In this document: in pieces, positions 16,887-28,748 of the stretch | Numbering within the stretch: position 1 is the first letter of the stretch | Layout: every line of letters begins with the position of its first letter | DNA from: JAEUMD01 sp044222395 | GTDB lineage: Bacteria; Pseudomonadota; Alphaproteobacteria; Rhizobiales; Hyphomicrobiaceae | Assembly (NCBI GenBank): GCA_044222395.1 | Contig: JBGANK010000002.1 | Coordinates: 1 to 64,000 of the forward strand | DNA: 64,000 nucleotides | Direction: 5' to 3' | Translations under genes and position numbers: made by a program | Notes under the pieces: generated by a model | What the model saw: only the letters and a program-made list of their open reading frames with translations | Databases searched by the model: none | Told to the model about the DNA's origin: nothing

Positions 16887-17837
16887 ATGAACGAGAAGGG
16901 CAAGCGGCAAGGTGGTGCAGGTGGTGGCGCGGCAACCAGTGATGCGCTGCTGTTCGATCGCTTGCTTCTGCTGGAACGGCGCCGACGCGCGGCCGATCAG
17001 GCAGCGGCGCACGATTTCCTGCTGCAACGGGTGGCGGAGGATCTTGCCGATCGGCTGCAGATCATCAAGCGTCGGTTCGAACATGGCGTCAACCTGGGTG
17101 CGCATCACGGATTGCTGAGCCGCCGCATCCGGCGGTTGGGCAATATCGGACTGGTGGTAGACGCCGATCCCTGCGCGGAGCTGCTTAGTCGGTGCGAAGG
17201 GCCGTCCGTGCTCGCCGATGAGGAGCTGCTGCCGTTCGGCGATGCCTCGCTCGATCTTGTCGTCTCGGGACTGGCACTGCAATTCGTCAACGACCTGCCG
17301 GGCGCGCTGGTGCAGATCCGCAGGGCGCTGAGGCCCGACGGCCTGTTGCTCGCGTCGATGCTCGGGGGCATGACCCTGAGCGAGCTAGGCTCTGCGTGGC
17401 TTTCGGCGGAATCGGAGATCGTCGGCGGAGCCTCGCCGCGCGTGGCACCCGCAATCGATCTGCGTGACCTGGGAAGTCTATTGCAGCGGGCCGGATTCGC
17501 TCTGCCCGTGGTCGACAGCGACGTGGTTCGCGTCGCCTACGGCTCGCCGCTGGCGCTGATGGGCGAGATCAAGGCGATGGGGGCGAGCAACGTGCTCAAT
17601 GCGCGCAGCCGCAGCTTGACGCGGCGTGACGTGCTGGAAAGGGCATCGCAGATCTACCAGGAGCGGTTTGGTCGCGTGGACGGCAAGGTGCTGGCGACAT
17701 TCGAGATCCTGACCGTCACCGCCTGGGCGCCCGATGCTAGCCAGCAGCAACCACTGAAGCCAGGCTCGGCCAAGATGCGGCTCGCCGATGCCTTGGGGAC
17801 ACGAGAGCTTGGAGCCGACGAAGGGGACAAGCGATAG
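16887..17837 (+). CDS. SAM-dependent methyltransferase, BioC/NDUFAF5-like
   Basis: 316 residues. The opening LLFDRLLLLERRRRAA matches the NDUFAF5/BioC-like group found beside comF in alphaproteobacteria. A Rossmann methyltransferase core follows (FGDASLDLVVSGLALQFVNDLPGALVQI, residues about 120-145). The usual glycine-rich SAM loop is degenerate (GVNLGAHHGLLSRRI), so activity is not certain. The mitochondrial relative NDUFAF5 hydroxylates an arginine in complex I, so a respiratory-complex assembly role is possible but inferred. It is divergent from comF with 53 bases between starts. Confidence 0.8.
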   Translation: MNEKGKRQGGAGGGAATSDALLFDRLLLLERRRRAADQAAAHDFLLQRVAEDLADRLQIIKRRFEHGVNLGAHHGLLSRRIRRLGNIGLVVDADPCAELLSRCEGPSVLADEELLPFGDASLDLVVSGLALQFVNDLPGALVQIRRALRPDGLLLASMLGGMTLSELGSAWLSAESEIVGGASPRVAPAIDLRDLGSLLQRAGFALPVVDSDVVRVAYGSPLALMGEIKAMGASNVLNARSRSLTRRDVLERASQIYQERFGRVDGKVLATFEILTVTAWAPDASQQQPLKPGSAKMRLADALGTRELGADEGDKR

Positions 17838-17843
17838 CGCCGC

Positions 17844-17874
17844 AGGGCATCGCGCCTGACGGTAGCGATGCCCT
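17844..17874. terminator. hairpin between convergent genes
   Basis: A perfect 10-bp stem, agggcatcgc (17844-17853) with gcgatgccct (17865-17874), with an 11-base loop, lies between the convergent methyltransferase gene and the small protein gene at 17898. There is no clear T-run on either side, so it may be a Rho-independent-like or mRNA-stabilising hairpin for both. Confidence 0.5.
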
Positions 17875-17897
17875 CGGGTGCGCGTTGCGGGTCTGCG

Positions 17898-18080
17898 TCA
17901 AGTCGAGCGCGGGCCGCGCATCTGGAGCAACGCAGCCTCGATCTTGCGCCAGGTCTTTGCTTCCTCGGTGGCGCCGGTTTCCTCGAGCAACTTGGCCTTC
18001 TGGGCGGCCTCGGCGACGGCCTTGTCGCCATGCGCTTCGAGCAGCATGCGGGCGTGCTCCTGGATCTCGGTCGCAAGCAT
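17898..18080 (-). CDS. small conserved alphaproteobacterial protein
   Basis: 60 residues, largely helical and charged (EIQEHARMLLEAHGDKAVAEA ... EEAKTWRKIEAALLQMRGP). Proteins of this length and pattern are common hypotheticals in Rhizobiales; no function is known to me. It is supported by a strong ribosome-binding site (AGGAG) before the ATG at 18080 and by clean spacing from its convergent neighbour. Probably cytosolic, forming a short helical hairpin. Confidence 0.75.
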   Translation of the reverse strand: MLATEIQEHARMLLEAHGDKAVAEAAQKAKLLEETGATEEAKTWRKIEAALLQMRGPRST

Positions 18081-18394
18081 GGGGGGTCTCCTTTGATCGG
18101 TCGTAAAGAATGTGAGCGGACAGACCAGAAGCGATGACGGCTCGCCTGATCAAGTCTGAATCGAGGTTTCGACGTTACAGCATCGTCGTAACCGGCGATG
18201 AAGTTCTTGCGCATGATCAAACAAAGTCGGTCGACCTCGAATGGCGCAATCCGCAGTGGAACGGATGACTTCAAATCTAGGCAGTTCCGGCGCGAGAACA
18301 ACCCCTATCGATCAATCAAGGATTTGTTGCTCGCCCGGCAATCGCAATGCCTGTTGTGCCGAGCAATTGTGCAGCTGACCGCGAGACGGGGTGC
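18081..18394. other. intergenic region
   Basis: About 310 bases between mutT and the small protein gene. It should contain the promoter of the small gene. I see no RNA gene, repeat or credible ORF in it. Confidence 0.4.
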
Positions 18395-18817
18395 TCAGGC
18401 AAGCAAATCGCGAAGTGCGGGTATCAGCGGGGCGTCCGCAGGGGGCATCGGGTAGTGCTGCAATCTGTTGGCCCTCACCCAGGCGACCTCCTGGCCTTCG
18501 CGCGGATTGATCTCGCCCTCCCAGGTGCGACAAATGTAGAGCGGCATCATCAGATGAAACTCGTCATAGGTATGGCTGGCGAAGGTGAGCGGGGCAATGC
18601 AGGTCGGGCACAGCTCGATGTCGAGTTCTTCCTTCACCTCACGGATGAGTGCGGCTTCAGGCGTCTCGCCGGGCTCCAGCTTGCCGCCGGGGAATTCCCA
18701 GAGGCCGGCGAGCTGCTTGCCATCGGGCCGTTTCGAAATCAGCACGCGGCTGTCGACGTCGATGAGGGCGACAGCGACGACCAATAGCAGGCGCTTGGGG
18801 CGGACCGGCTCGATCAC
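18395..18817 (-). CDS. mutT: 8-oxo-dGTP diphosphatase (Nudix, MutT)
   Basis: Removes oxidised guanine nucleotides from the pool. The complete Nudix box reads GGKLEPGETPEAALIREVKE then ELDIE, with a typical N-terminal VVAVALIDVDSRVLISKRP and WEFPGG. 140 residues, normal length. The start is GTG at 18817, overlapping the stop of the upstream methyltransferase gene (GTGA), so the two are translationally coupled. Confidence 0.92.
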   Translation of the reverse strand: MIEPVRPKRLLLVVAVALIDVDSRVLISKRPDGKQLAGLWEFPGGKLEPGETPEAALIREVKEELDIELCPTCIAPLTFASHTYDEFHLMMPLYICRTWEGEINPREGQEVAWVRANRLQHYPMPPADAPLIPALRDLLA

Positions 18818-19482
18818 GCAGGCTGCTCCTTGCGGGTCAGCAAGTAGACGTTTTCAAAGAGCGAGGTGAGACCGCGCTGGCGCAGGCCGTCGTTGCTTAG
18901 CAGGACCTCCCTGGTGCTGAGTTCGCGGATGTGGAACGAGTCCGAATAAAGGGAGGCCACTTCGCGTTCAGGTACTGAGAACGGCGGCCCTTGCATCTGG
19001 TGCTGGTCGTAGGTGAGCGAGATGAGCAAGGTAGGAGTGCCGGTCTTCAGCCGTTCGCCCATGAAGCGCGCGTAGCGCTGGCGCATTGCCGGGGGAAGGG
19101 CAATCAGGCTGGCGCGATCGTAGACGGCATCGATGCTGGCGAAGATTTCATCGGGCACGGCGAAGAAGTCACCGCACAATAGCTGATAGCGGCCGCCCAT
19201 GTAGCAGCGGAAACCATAGTCCTCGGTGACGACGTGGCGGACCTTGTTGTGAGCGAGAAATGCCTCAAGGCCCTTGCGAGAAAGCTCGACGCCGATAACC
19301 TCGTGGCCCTGTGCGGCTATCCAGGCCATGTCATGGGCCGCGCCGCACAACGGCACGAGTATGCGTGAGCGCGGAGGCAGGGCGAGTGATTGGAAATTTG
19401 CGATCAGCGCCGGGTGCACGTCGTCGCGATGCCAGCCCGTCTCGCCTTTCTCCCAGCGTTCCAGCCAGAAATCCGGATCCAT
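18814..19482 (-). CDS. tpm: thiopurine S-methyltransferase family protein
   Basis: About 222 residues from the ATG at 19482. MDPDFWLERWEKGETGWH is the family N-terminus, LVPLCGAAHDMAWIA is the SAM-binding loop, and VYDRASLIALPPAMRQRYA is diagnostic of TPMT. Bacterial members methylate selenium or tellurium oxyanions and aromatic thiols. The open frame extends upstream with Arg-rich, non-family sequence, so I chose the Met that begins the conserved domain. Confidence 0.92.
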   Translation of the reverse strand: MDPDFWLERWEKGETGWHRDDVHPALIANFQSLALPPRSRILVPLCGAAHDMAWIAAQGHEVIGVELSRKGLEAFLAHNKVRHVVTEDYGFRCYMGGRYQLLCGDFFAVPDEIFASIDAVYDRASLIALPPAMRQRYARFMGERLKTGTPTLLISLTYDQHQMQGPPFSVPEREVASLYSDSFHIRELSTREVLLSNDGLRQRGLTSLFENVYLLTRKEQPA

Positions 19483-19553
19483 GACGGCCGCTCCTCTTCT
19501 CGCTATCGCTTTTCCTCTCGCCATTGAATAAATGCGCAGAGGGGGTCCTGCGA

Positions 19554-20801
19554 TCAGCTGCGATAGTCCGCGTTGATCGAAACGTAGTCGTGGGTGAGAT
19601 CGCAGGTCCAAACTGTGGCGGAGGACTTGCCGACGCCGACGTCGGCGCGGATCAAGATCTCGCGGTTCTTCATGTAGGCTGCGACCGTCTTTTCGTCGTA
19701 CTCCGCCGCGCGCTCGCCGTTCCTGGCGACGCAATGGGGGCCGAACCAGATCGTCAGGCGGTCACGGTCCGCGGCTTCGCCCGACTTGCCGACCGCCATG
19801 ACGACGCGGCCCCAGTTGGGGTCCTCGCCGGCGATCGCGGTCTTGAGGATGGGCGAATTGGCGCAGGACCGTGCGATGGTGCGGGCGGCTTTGAAACTCT
19901 CCGCACCGGTAATCTCGAAGGTGACGAACTTGGAGAGCCCTTCGCCGTCCTTGGCAACCTGAATGGCGAGGCTGCGCATGACTTCGTGGAGTGCTGCGCC
20001 GAATGCCGCCAGCCGAATGTCGGATTTGCGGGTGATCGGTTCCTGGCCACGGGCCTTGGCTGCGCCTGTCGCAAACACGAGGCAGGTGTCGCTGGTGGAG
20101 GTATCGCCGTCCACCGTCATGCAGTTGAAGGTGGTCTGGGCGTGCTGGAAGACGAGCGCCTGCAGGGGTTTCTGTGCGATCGCCGCATCGGTGAAGATGT
20201 AGCAGAGCATGGTCGCCATGTCGGGCGCGATCATGCCGGCGCCTTTGCAGATGCCGTTGACGGTGACGCTGACGCCGCCGAGATCGACCTTGCGGGTGGC
20301 CATCTTGGGATAGGTGTCGGTGGTCAGTATCGCTCGTGCGGCGGCCTCGAAGGCGTTCGACTTGGCCTTCTTGGCGAGCCCGGCAAGCAGGTGCGTGAAC
20401 TTGCCTGCGTCCATCGGCTCGCCGATGACGCCGGTGGAAGACACATAGACTTCGCTCGGCTTGGCGCCCACCGCTTGCGCCGCGGCTGTCACGGTGGCGT
20501 CTACAGCTTCGCGGCCCTTCATGCCAGTAAAGGCATTGGCATTGCCGGAGTTGACGACGAGGATGCGCGCCTTGCCTTGGGCGAGGTTCTCGCGGCAGCG
20601 GATGACGGGAGCCGAGCAGGTCTTGGATTGGGTCAGCACGCCGGCCGCGACGGTGCCGGCGTCCATCACCGCGACCATCAGATCGGTGCGGCCCTTGTAG
20701 CGGATGCCGGCCTCGGCGGTGGCGAAGCGCACGCCCTCGATGGCGGGGAGCTTCGCCAGCTTTTCGGGTGCAAAGGGTGAGATGGACGTGATCTTGCCCA
20801 T
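19554..20801 (-). CDS. argJ: bifunctional ornithine acetyltransferase / N-acetylglutamate synthase
   Basis: Arginine biosynthesis by the cyclic acetyl route. The proenzyme cleaves itself before the nucleophilic Thr in MIAPDMATMLCYIFTDA; the preceding KGAGM is also conserved. Other signatures are LVVNSGNANAFTG, SSTGVIGEPM, and NSPILKTAIAGEDPNWGR near the C-terminus. 415 residues, typical. It lies downstream of the parvulin gene on the same strand, a frequent alphaproteobacterial order beside secA. Confidence 0.96.
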   Translation of the reverse strand: MGKITSISPFAPEKLAKLPAIEGVRFATAEAGIRYKGRTDLMVAVMDAGTVAAGVLTQSKTCSAPVIRCRENLAQGKARILVVNSGNANAFTGMKGREAVDATVTAAAQAVGAKPSEVYVSSTGVIGEPMDAGKFTHLLAGLAKKAKSNAFEAAARAILTTDTYPKMATRKVDLGGVSVTVNGICKGAGMIAPDMATMLCYIFTDAAIAQKPLQALVFQHAQTTFNCMTVDGDTSTSDTCLVFATGAAKARGQEPITRKSDIRLAAFGAALHEVMRSLAIQVAKDGEGLSKFVTFEITGAESFKAARTIARSCANSPILKTAIAGEDPNWGRVVMAVGKSGEAADRDRLTIWFGPHCVARNGERAAEYDEKTVAAYMKNREILIRADVGVGKSSATVWTCDLTHDYVSINADYRS

Positions 20802-20846
20802 GATGTCGTGATCCGCTGGTCGATGAGGCCCTAGCCGAAATAGATC

Positions 20847-20869
20847 GGGCCGCCTTTTTCAAGCGGCCC
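20847..20869 (-). terminator. hairpin between parvulin gene and argJ
   Basis: gggccgc (20847-20853) pairs with gcggccc (20863-20869) around a short loop in the 103-base gap after the parvulin stop codon. There is no T-run after it on the minus strand, so it may attenuate or stabilise rather than fully terminate transcription into argJ. Confidence 0.4.
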
Positions 20870-20904
20870 GTGTGCTGTGGCAAGCGGGATCGGTCACACC
20901 CGGT

Positions 20905-21894
20905 TTATTTCTTTTCCTCGGGCTTCTTGGCGTCGCCGCCGGCGGCCTTGTCGCCATGCGGGTTTTCCTTGGACTCGATCTGCTTCTTGATCATTTCCTC
21001 AAGGTGCTTGCGCTGGGCGTCCTGCTGGGCGTTCTGCTCCTCGACCTCTTTCTTGATGGCCGGATCGACATATTCGATCTTGGACTCTTCGCGCAGCTTG
21101 GCGGCGACCGACTGGGCGCGCTGGTGAACCATCGATGCAAGGATGCGGTCCTTGACCTCCTCGAAGGTTGGCGGCGGCTTCTGCCTGCGGTCCTCCAGCT
21201 TGATCAAATGCCAGCCGAACTGGCTCTTGACGGGTTCGGAAACCTCGCCCTTCTGGAGGGCGAAGGCGGCCTTTTCGAAGGTCGGAACCATCTGGCCGGC
21301 CGAGAAATAGCCGAGCATCCCGCCGTCATCCTTGGTGCCTGGGTCCTTGGAATGCTCCTTGGCAAGCGCACTGAAATCGCCGCCATCGGCGATTTTCTTC
21401 TTCAGGTCCTTGGCTTGCTCCTCAGAATCCACAAGGATGTGCCGGGCCTGAACTTCCTCCTTCGGTTTCAGCGCCTTGACCTGATCCTCGTAATAGGTCT
21501 TGGCGGCGGCATCGCTGATCGAATTGTTGATTTCCTTGTCGAAGTACAGATCGCGGAGGGCGCGGTTGCGCCAATACTTCATGCGCTCGTCGAATGCGGC
21601 GCCCTGGGCCAGCTTGGCAGTCTCGGCAGCCTTGGCGAATAGATTGTTTTCAATGAGGAATTCCACGATGACCCGGCGCTTGGTGCCGTCGGGAAGGTTG
21701 CCCAGATCACGGCCGATCTCGTCCTCGGCGAGCTTCAGGTCATTTTCGGTGATGGCAATACCGTTGACGGTGGCCATGACCTTGCCGGCGGGCTGTTCCT
21801 GGGCGGGCGCCTGCGACACGTGGCCAGACACGGCAAGGGTCAGGAGCAGGGTGAGGACGCTCGCTTTAGAGAAGGGCGAAATGGTTTGTTTCAC
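20905..21894 (-). CDS. periplasmic peptidyl-prolyl cis-trans isomerase (parvulin, PpiC/SurA-like)
   Basis: 329 residues. A signal peptide (about residues 1-31, ending near SQAPAQ) is followed by a SurA-type N-terminal helical region and a parvulin domain (QARHILVDSEEQAKDL ... FGWHLIKLEDRR). The C-terminus is Lys/Glu-rich and probably coiled or disordered (EEQNAQQDAQRKHLEEMIKK). It folds exported proteins in the periplasm. The start is GTG at 21894 with GAGGA 9 bases upstream. It is divergent from secA, a logical pairing of export and folding functions. Confidence 0.92.
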   Translation of the reverse strand: MKQTISPFSKASVLTLLLTLAVSGHVSQAPAQEQPAGKVMATVNGIAITENDLKLAEDEIGRDLGNLPDGTKRRVIVEFLIENNLFAKAAETAKLAQGAAFDERMKYWRNRALRDLYFDKEINNSISDAAAKTYYEDQVKALKPKEEVQARHILVDSEEQAKDLKKKIADGGDFSALAKEHSKDPGTKDDGGMLGYFSAGQMVPTFEKAAFALQKGEVSEPVKSQFGWHLIKLEDRRQKPPPTFEEVKDRILASMVHQRAQSVAAKLREESKIEYVDPAIKKEVEEQNAQQDAQRKHLEEMIKKQIESKENPHGDKAAGGDAKKPEEKK

Positions 21895-22287
21895 GGGACG
21901 TTTTCCTCATTACGGCGATTTTCTTGCCGATACATGCTTCTCTGATGGCAGACGCAGTTTCGATCGCAGGCATGGATAAACGGGCAGGAGGTGCCTGCCA
22001 AGTTAAGTTTTCGATAGCGGCAACTATGTCTCAATCCGGCCATTTGGCGCCGCTTCTTTGCGGTCCGTCGCGTTGACAAGGCGCCCCTGCGGTCCTTATC
22101 TCTGCGCCAAATCGTGTCGCTCGGTGAGTGCGATCGTTAGCACGCCGATAGCGGATGGTTTCGTCGGCTTAAACGAAATCCGAGGCTCAAGTCAGAAATC
22201 TCGACGCGAAACCTGCTCACGACGTGGCGACGCCAGGGAATTGGTCCCTTCGGTCGTCCGGCCCCCACTAGTTTGAGGACATCCCTA
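21895..22287. other. divergent promoter region between parvulin gene and secA
   Basis: About 390 bases. It contains the probable secA promoter (22073-22101) and presumably the parvulin promoter nearer 21950. The secA leader from about 22108 to 22287 is long (about 180 bases) and might carry regulation, but I recognise no secM-like ORF or known riboswitch. Confidence 0.5.
22073..22101 (+). promoter_or_regulatory. predicted housekeeping sigma promoter for secA
   Basis: A perfect -35 hexamer, TTGACA (22073-22078), is followed after 17 bases by TTATCT (22096-22101), a fair -10 for the alphaproteobacterial housekeeping sigma factor. It points toward secA, whose start is about 190 bases downstream. 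Confidence 0.55.
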
Positions 22288-25500
<3,213 letters not shown>

Positions 25501-25501
25501 T

Positions 25502-25527
25502 GGATCGCGGCCGCGGGCCTGCGATCC
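25502..25527 (+). terminator. weak hairpin after secA
   Basis: ggatcgc (25502-25508) pairs with gcgatcc (25521-25527) directly after the secA stop. No T-run follows; the carbamoyltransferase start is only 20 bases further, so it is more likely a partial terminator or chance. Confidence 0.3.
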
Positions 25528-25546
25528 GGCTTGATGGTATCTGATC

Positions 25547-27304
25547 GTGCGTATCCTCGGTCTTGTCGGCGCGACACACGACAGTGGCCTTGCCATTGTG
25601 GACGACGGCTTGCCGGTGCTGGTGCTCGAGGAGGAGCGGCTCAACCGCATCAAGAGGACCAAGGCTTTTCCGAGCCATTCCGTGATGGCGGCGCTGGGGC
25701 ATGACCTCGCCGGACTTGCCGACGTCGATGCGATCACGACGCCGTGGGACGTGGGCCGGCTGCGCTCGAGTTTCACCAAGGCCATCCTGCGCGGCCTGCC
25801 AGGCAGTCTCAGCCTTCTGCTCGAAGCCTCGCACACGCCGCAGCGCAATGAGATCGTACTGCTCAACCACTACCTGCGGCGGCGCTTGAAGCGGATCGCG
25901 CGCAGGCGGGCATTGCCGCCGATTGTCAATGTCGGACATCACGAATCGCACGCGGCGGTGTTTTTCGTTTCCCCCTTCGAGGAGGCGACCGTGCTCGTCA
26001 TGGACGGGTTCGGCGACGATGCTGCCACGAGCGTTTTCACCGGTGACGGGCGTGGATTGGAGCGCCAGTGGTGGACGGGCATCTTCAACTCGATCGGGAT
26101 CGTCTACACGGTCGTCACGAAGTACCTTGGATTCGCAGGCTTCTCGGACGAGGGAAAGGTGATGGCGCTCGCCGCCTTCGGCGATGATCGCTATGTCGAT
26201 GCCTTCCGCAAATTATTCGTGCTGGAGCCGGAAGGACGCTACCTTATCGACATGTCGTATTTCGATTTTCACCGCTATGGCGAGCTGAAGCCGGTGAAGC
26301 GGAAGTTTGCCGACACGTTCGGCGCGCCGCGTCAGCGCGGTGAGGAAATCACGGAACGGCATCAGGCCATCGCGCGCGGGCTGCAGGTGGCGACCGAGGA
26401 GGTCATTGTGCATGTCGTGCGCCACCTTGCGCGCGTTCATCCGTCGCGCAATCTGGTGCTGTCGGGCGGCGTGGCGCTCAACTGCGTTGCCAATGCGAGA
26501 GTGCTGCAGGATACCGATTTCGAGCGCATCTGGATCCCGCCGTGCGCGTCGGACACCGGTGCGCCGCTGGGAAGTGCGCTTTGGCACTATCATCAGACGC
26601 TCGGGCAGCCGCGCCGTTTCGAACTCACGCACGCCTTCTATGGACTTGCTTTCGGCAATGCGGAGATCGTCGCGGCGCTCGATGCTGCCGGTCTTGCGTC
26701 GGAAAGGCTCAGTGAGCCGGAGCTGATCGCGCGGACGGCATCAGCGCTTGCCGACGGCAAGATCGTCGGCTGGTTCCAGGGGCGCTTCGAAATTGGGCCG
26801 CGGGCGCTCGGCAACCGATCGATCCTGGCTGATCCGCGGCGGCCCGAGATGCGCTCGATCATCAATTCCAAGATTAAGCACCGCGAGAGCTTCCGGCCGT
26901 TTGCGCCGGTCGTGCTGGAGGACCGCGCGGCGGAGTTCTTCGACATCCGTCAGCCCGATCCGTTCATGACAGTGGCGCCGCGGGTACGGGCCGAGCGCGC
27001 CAGCGACATAGCGGCGGCCGTGCATGTCGACGGGACGGGGCGTCTGCAAACCGTGTCGCGCGATGCCAATCCGCGTTTCTATGATTTGATCCTTGCGTTC
27101 GGGGAGCTAACAGGCGTGCCGGTGCTGCTCAACACGAGCTTCAACCGCCAGGAGCCGATCGTGGCGCGGCCCGAGGAGGCGATCTCCTGCTACTTGAGGA
27201 CAGGCATGGACGTGCTGGTGCTCGGCGATCATTTCGTGACGGCGCGGTCGCCGGAAGCGGAGGCAAAGGCCAATGCTCGGTTTCGTCAGAGCGCTGTTGC
27301 GTGA
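25547..27304 (+). CDS. O-carbamoyltransferase (NodU/CmcH family)
   Basis: 585-residue enzyme transferring a carbamoyl group from carbamoyl phosphate to a sugar or other hydroxyl. The N-terminal Kae1-like domain has GATHDSGLAIVDDG, the metal-binding GHHESHAAVFF, and VMDGFGDDAA. The C-terminal domain has the family signature FEIGPRALGNRSILADPR and LNTSFNRQEPIV. The start is GTG at 25547, 46 bases after secA. There are no glycan, Nod-factor or antibiotic genes around it, so the substrate is unknown; a surface polysaccharide is a reasonable guess. Confidence 0.9.
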   Translation: MRILGLVGATHDSGLAIVDDGLPVLVLEEERLNRIKRTKAFPSHSVMAALGHDLAGLADVDAITTPWDVGRLRSSFTKAILRGLPGSLSLLLEASHTPQRNEIVLLNHYLRRRLKRIARRRALPPIVNVGHHESHAAVFFVSPFEEATVLVMDGFGDDAATSVFTGDGRGLERQWWTGIFNSIGIVYTVVTKYLGFAGFSDEGKVMALAAFGDDRYVDAFRKLFVLEPEGRYLIDMSYFDFHRYGELKPVKRKFADTFGAPRQRGEEITERHQAIARGLQVATEEVIVHVVRHLARVHPSRNLVLSGGVALNCVANARVLQDTDFERIWIPPCASDTGAPLGSALWHYHQTLGQPRRFELTHAFYGLAFGNAEIVAALDAAGLASERLSEPELIARTASALADGKIVGWFQGRFEIGPRALGNRSILADPRRPEMRSIINSKIKHRESFRPFAPVVLEDRAAEFFDIRQPDPFMTVAPRVRAERASDIAAAVHVDGTGRLQTVSRDANPRFYDLILAFGELTGVPVLLNTSFNRQEPIVARPEEAISCYLRTGMDVLVLGDHFVTARSPEAEAKANARFRQSAVA

Positions 27305-27352
27305 GGGCGGGCAGATCTAGACGGCGAGGCAATCGAACGGCAATGGACAGGT

Positions 27353-28186
27353 TTAGTGCAGGCGGCGCTTGATCGATGCGGCGCGCTGACCCTGATGTTC
27401 GCCCTCGCCGTCTCCATCGTCCTTTGGAGAGTGGTCAGGCTCCTGCACCGCGTTCACGCGCGCCTTCCATGTTGCCAATCTGACTTCTGATTTGGGCAAC
27501 TGATCGCCTGAGCCGTGCGTTGGAAGCTCGGACCGCTCAACGTGTGGAGACGGCGCGGTGGTCGCGTGCGACGATGCCGCCTTTTTGTCGGGTGAAAGGT
27601 CGGGGCCGGCGTTGCCTGTGCCTGCATGATCGGATCCGTTGCCGTGCGGGTTCTTGGAAGAGGCGTCGCCGTGCGTCGTCAGGCGGTCTGAGAGCGCAAG
27701 CAGTACGCTTGAGATGACGAAGACAACGTGGACGATGACGAGCCACATGATATCGCGGTCGGTCACCTTCTGGATCGACATGAACTGCTTCAGGAGCTGG
27801 ATGGCGGAGATGGCGACGATCGACGACAGTAGTTTCAGCTTCAAGCCGCTGAAATCGATCTTGCCCATCCATTCCGGCCAATCCTTGTGATTGGCGTGGT
27901 CGATGCGCGAGACGAAATTCTCGTAGCCCGAGAAGATGACGATGACGATGAGCGAGCCCGTGAGCGAGAGGTCGACGAGGGCGAGGACGCCCAGGATTGT
28001 TTCGCTTTCCGTCGCAGAAAACGCGTTGGCGGCGATGTGGATCAGCTCGCCGATGAACTTGATCAGCAGCACGATCAGCGAGAGGGCGAGGCCCAGGTAG
28101 AATGGGGCAAGTATCCAGCGGCTTGCAAAGAGCGCGCTTTCCAGCGCTCTCTCGACCATCTTGATGGGCGTTCTCTCGTCTGCCAT
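27353..28186 (-). CDS. YqhA / UPF0114 family membrane protein with long hydrophilic tail
   Basis: Integral membrane protein. The UPF0114 core (about residues 10-170) has four hydrophobic segments: ILAPFYLGLALSLIVLLIKF, VLALVDLSLTGSLIVIVIF, LLSSIVAISAIQLL and IMWLVIVHVVFVISSVLLA. The family motif FSGYENFVSRI and the conserved HKDWPEWMGKIDFSGLK loop are present. After the core comes an unusual tail of about 100 residues, polar and Gly/Asp/Ser/His-rich, likely disordered; typical members end soon after the last helix. I prefer the ATG at 28186; the ATG at 28198 adds four residues. Function of the family is unknown. Confidence 0.85.
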   Translation of the reverse strand: MADERTPIKMVERALESALFASRWILAPFYLGLALSLIVLLIKFIGELIHIAANAFSATESETILGVLALVDLSLTGSLIVIVIFSGYENFVSRIDHANHKDWPEWMGKIDFSGLKLKLLSSIVAISAIQLLKQFMSIQKVTDRDIMWLVIVHVVFVISSVLLALSDRLTTHGDASSKNPHGNGSDHAGTGNAGPDLSPDKKAASSHATTAPSPHVERSELPTHGSGDQLPKSEVRLATWKARVNAVQEPDHSPKDDGDGEGEHQGQRAASIKRRLH

Positions 28187-28747
28187 GTCGTTACGCATCC
28201 CTATTGAGGCGACTTTCGACCATGTTCTGGCAGGGGGGAAAGCGCGTCCTTAGCCTGCACATGGACGTCGGCGGCTGTATGCCATGGGCGAGGTCGGAGC
28301 GGCAAGGGTTCTCGGTGAAGGAGGCGCCGAGCGTCGCTGTCGGCGGGATCGGGGCGGGGTCTCCAATTGCCGCGACGGAATTTGTCGCGACCATCAGCAG
28401 GTGCCCGCAAGTTTGCGGCGTCGCGGGGTCTGGACCTCAGCCGATCAGACCCTTGTGGAGGGTGTTGCAAACGCTCGTTCACGTCGTCATCCCGACACAG
28501 ATCGGGATACACGCAAGCCGCAGCGCGTGTTCCGCCTGAGGTGAGATCCGCCCGCGCAGCAAGCTGCAGCTCCCAACGCAAAGTGGTGCGTGCGGAGACT
28601 TGCGTGGGTGCCGGCCTTCGCCGGCATGACGGTGTTTGTAAAACGTGCTTGGCGCGTTCACTTCAAATGGAATCGTGGGAGCGCTCCATCATCTTGCTTT
28701 GAGCATGTTCTTCACGCTGAACCGCTCACACTTCAGCTAAACATGCT
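28187..28747. other. intergenic region with dispersed palindromic repeats
   Basis: About 560 bases. The first 290 hold no recognisable gene. The remainder contains two palindromic repeat elements annotated separately (28485-28631 and 28701-28748). Short open frames here lack start signals and motifs. Confidence 0.5.
28485..28631. repeat. MITE-like palindromic element
   Basis: Terminal inverted repeats: cgtcatcccgacacagat at the left (continuing to cacgcaag at 28515) and, on the opposite strand from the right end, cgtcatgccggcgaaggc (continuing to cacgcaag). The outer 8-10 and the cacgcaag blocks match; each end is itself a small hairpin. The total length of about 147 bases with no ORF fits a non-autonomous repeat of the type widely scattered in Hyphomicrobiales. 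Confidence 0.65.
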
Positions 28748-28748
28748 C
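28701..28748. repeat. gagcatg...catgctc inverted repeat
   Basis: gagcatgtt (28701-28709) pairs with aacatgctc (28740-28748), separated by about 30 bases with a further small hairpin. Similar gagcatg-bounded palindromes are common intergenic repeats in this order. It abuts the stop codon of the first L,D-transpeptidase and may serve as its transcript end. Confidence 0.55.
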
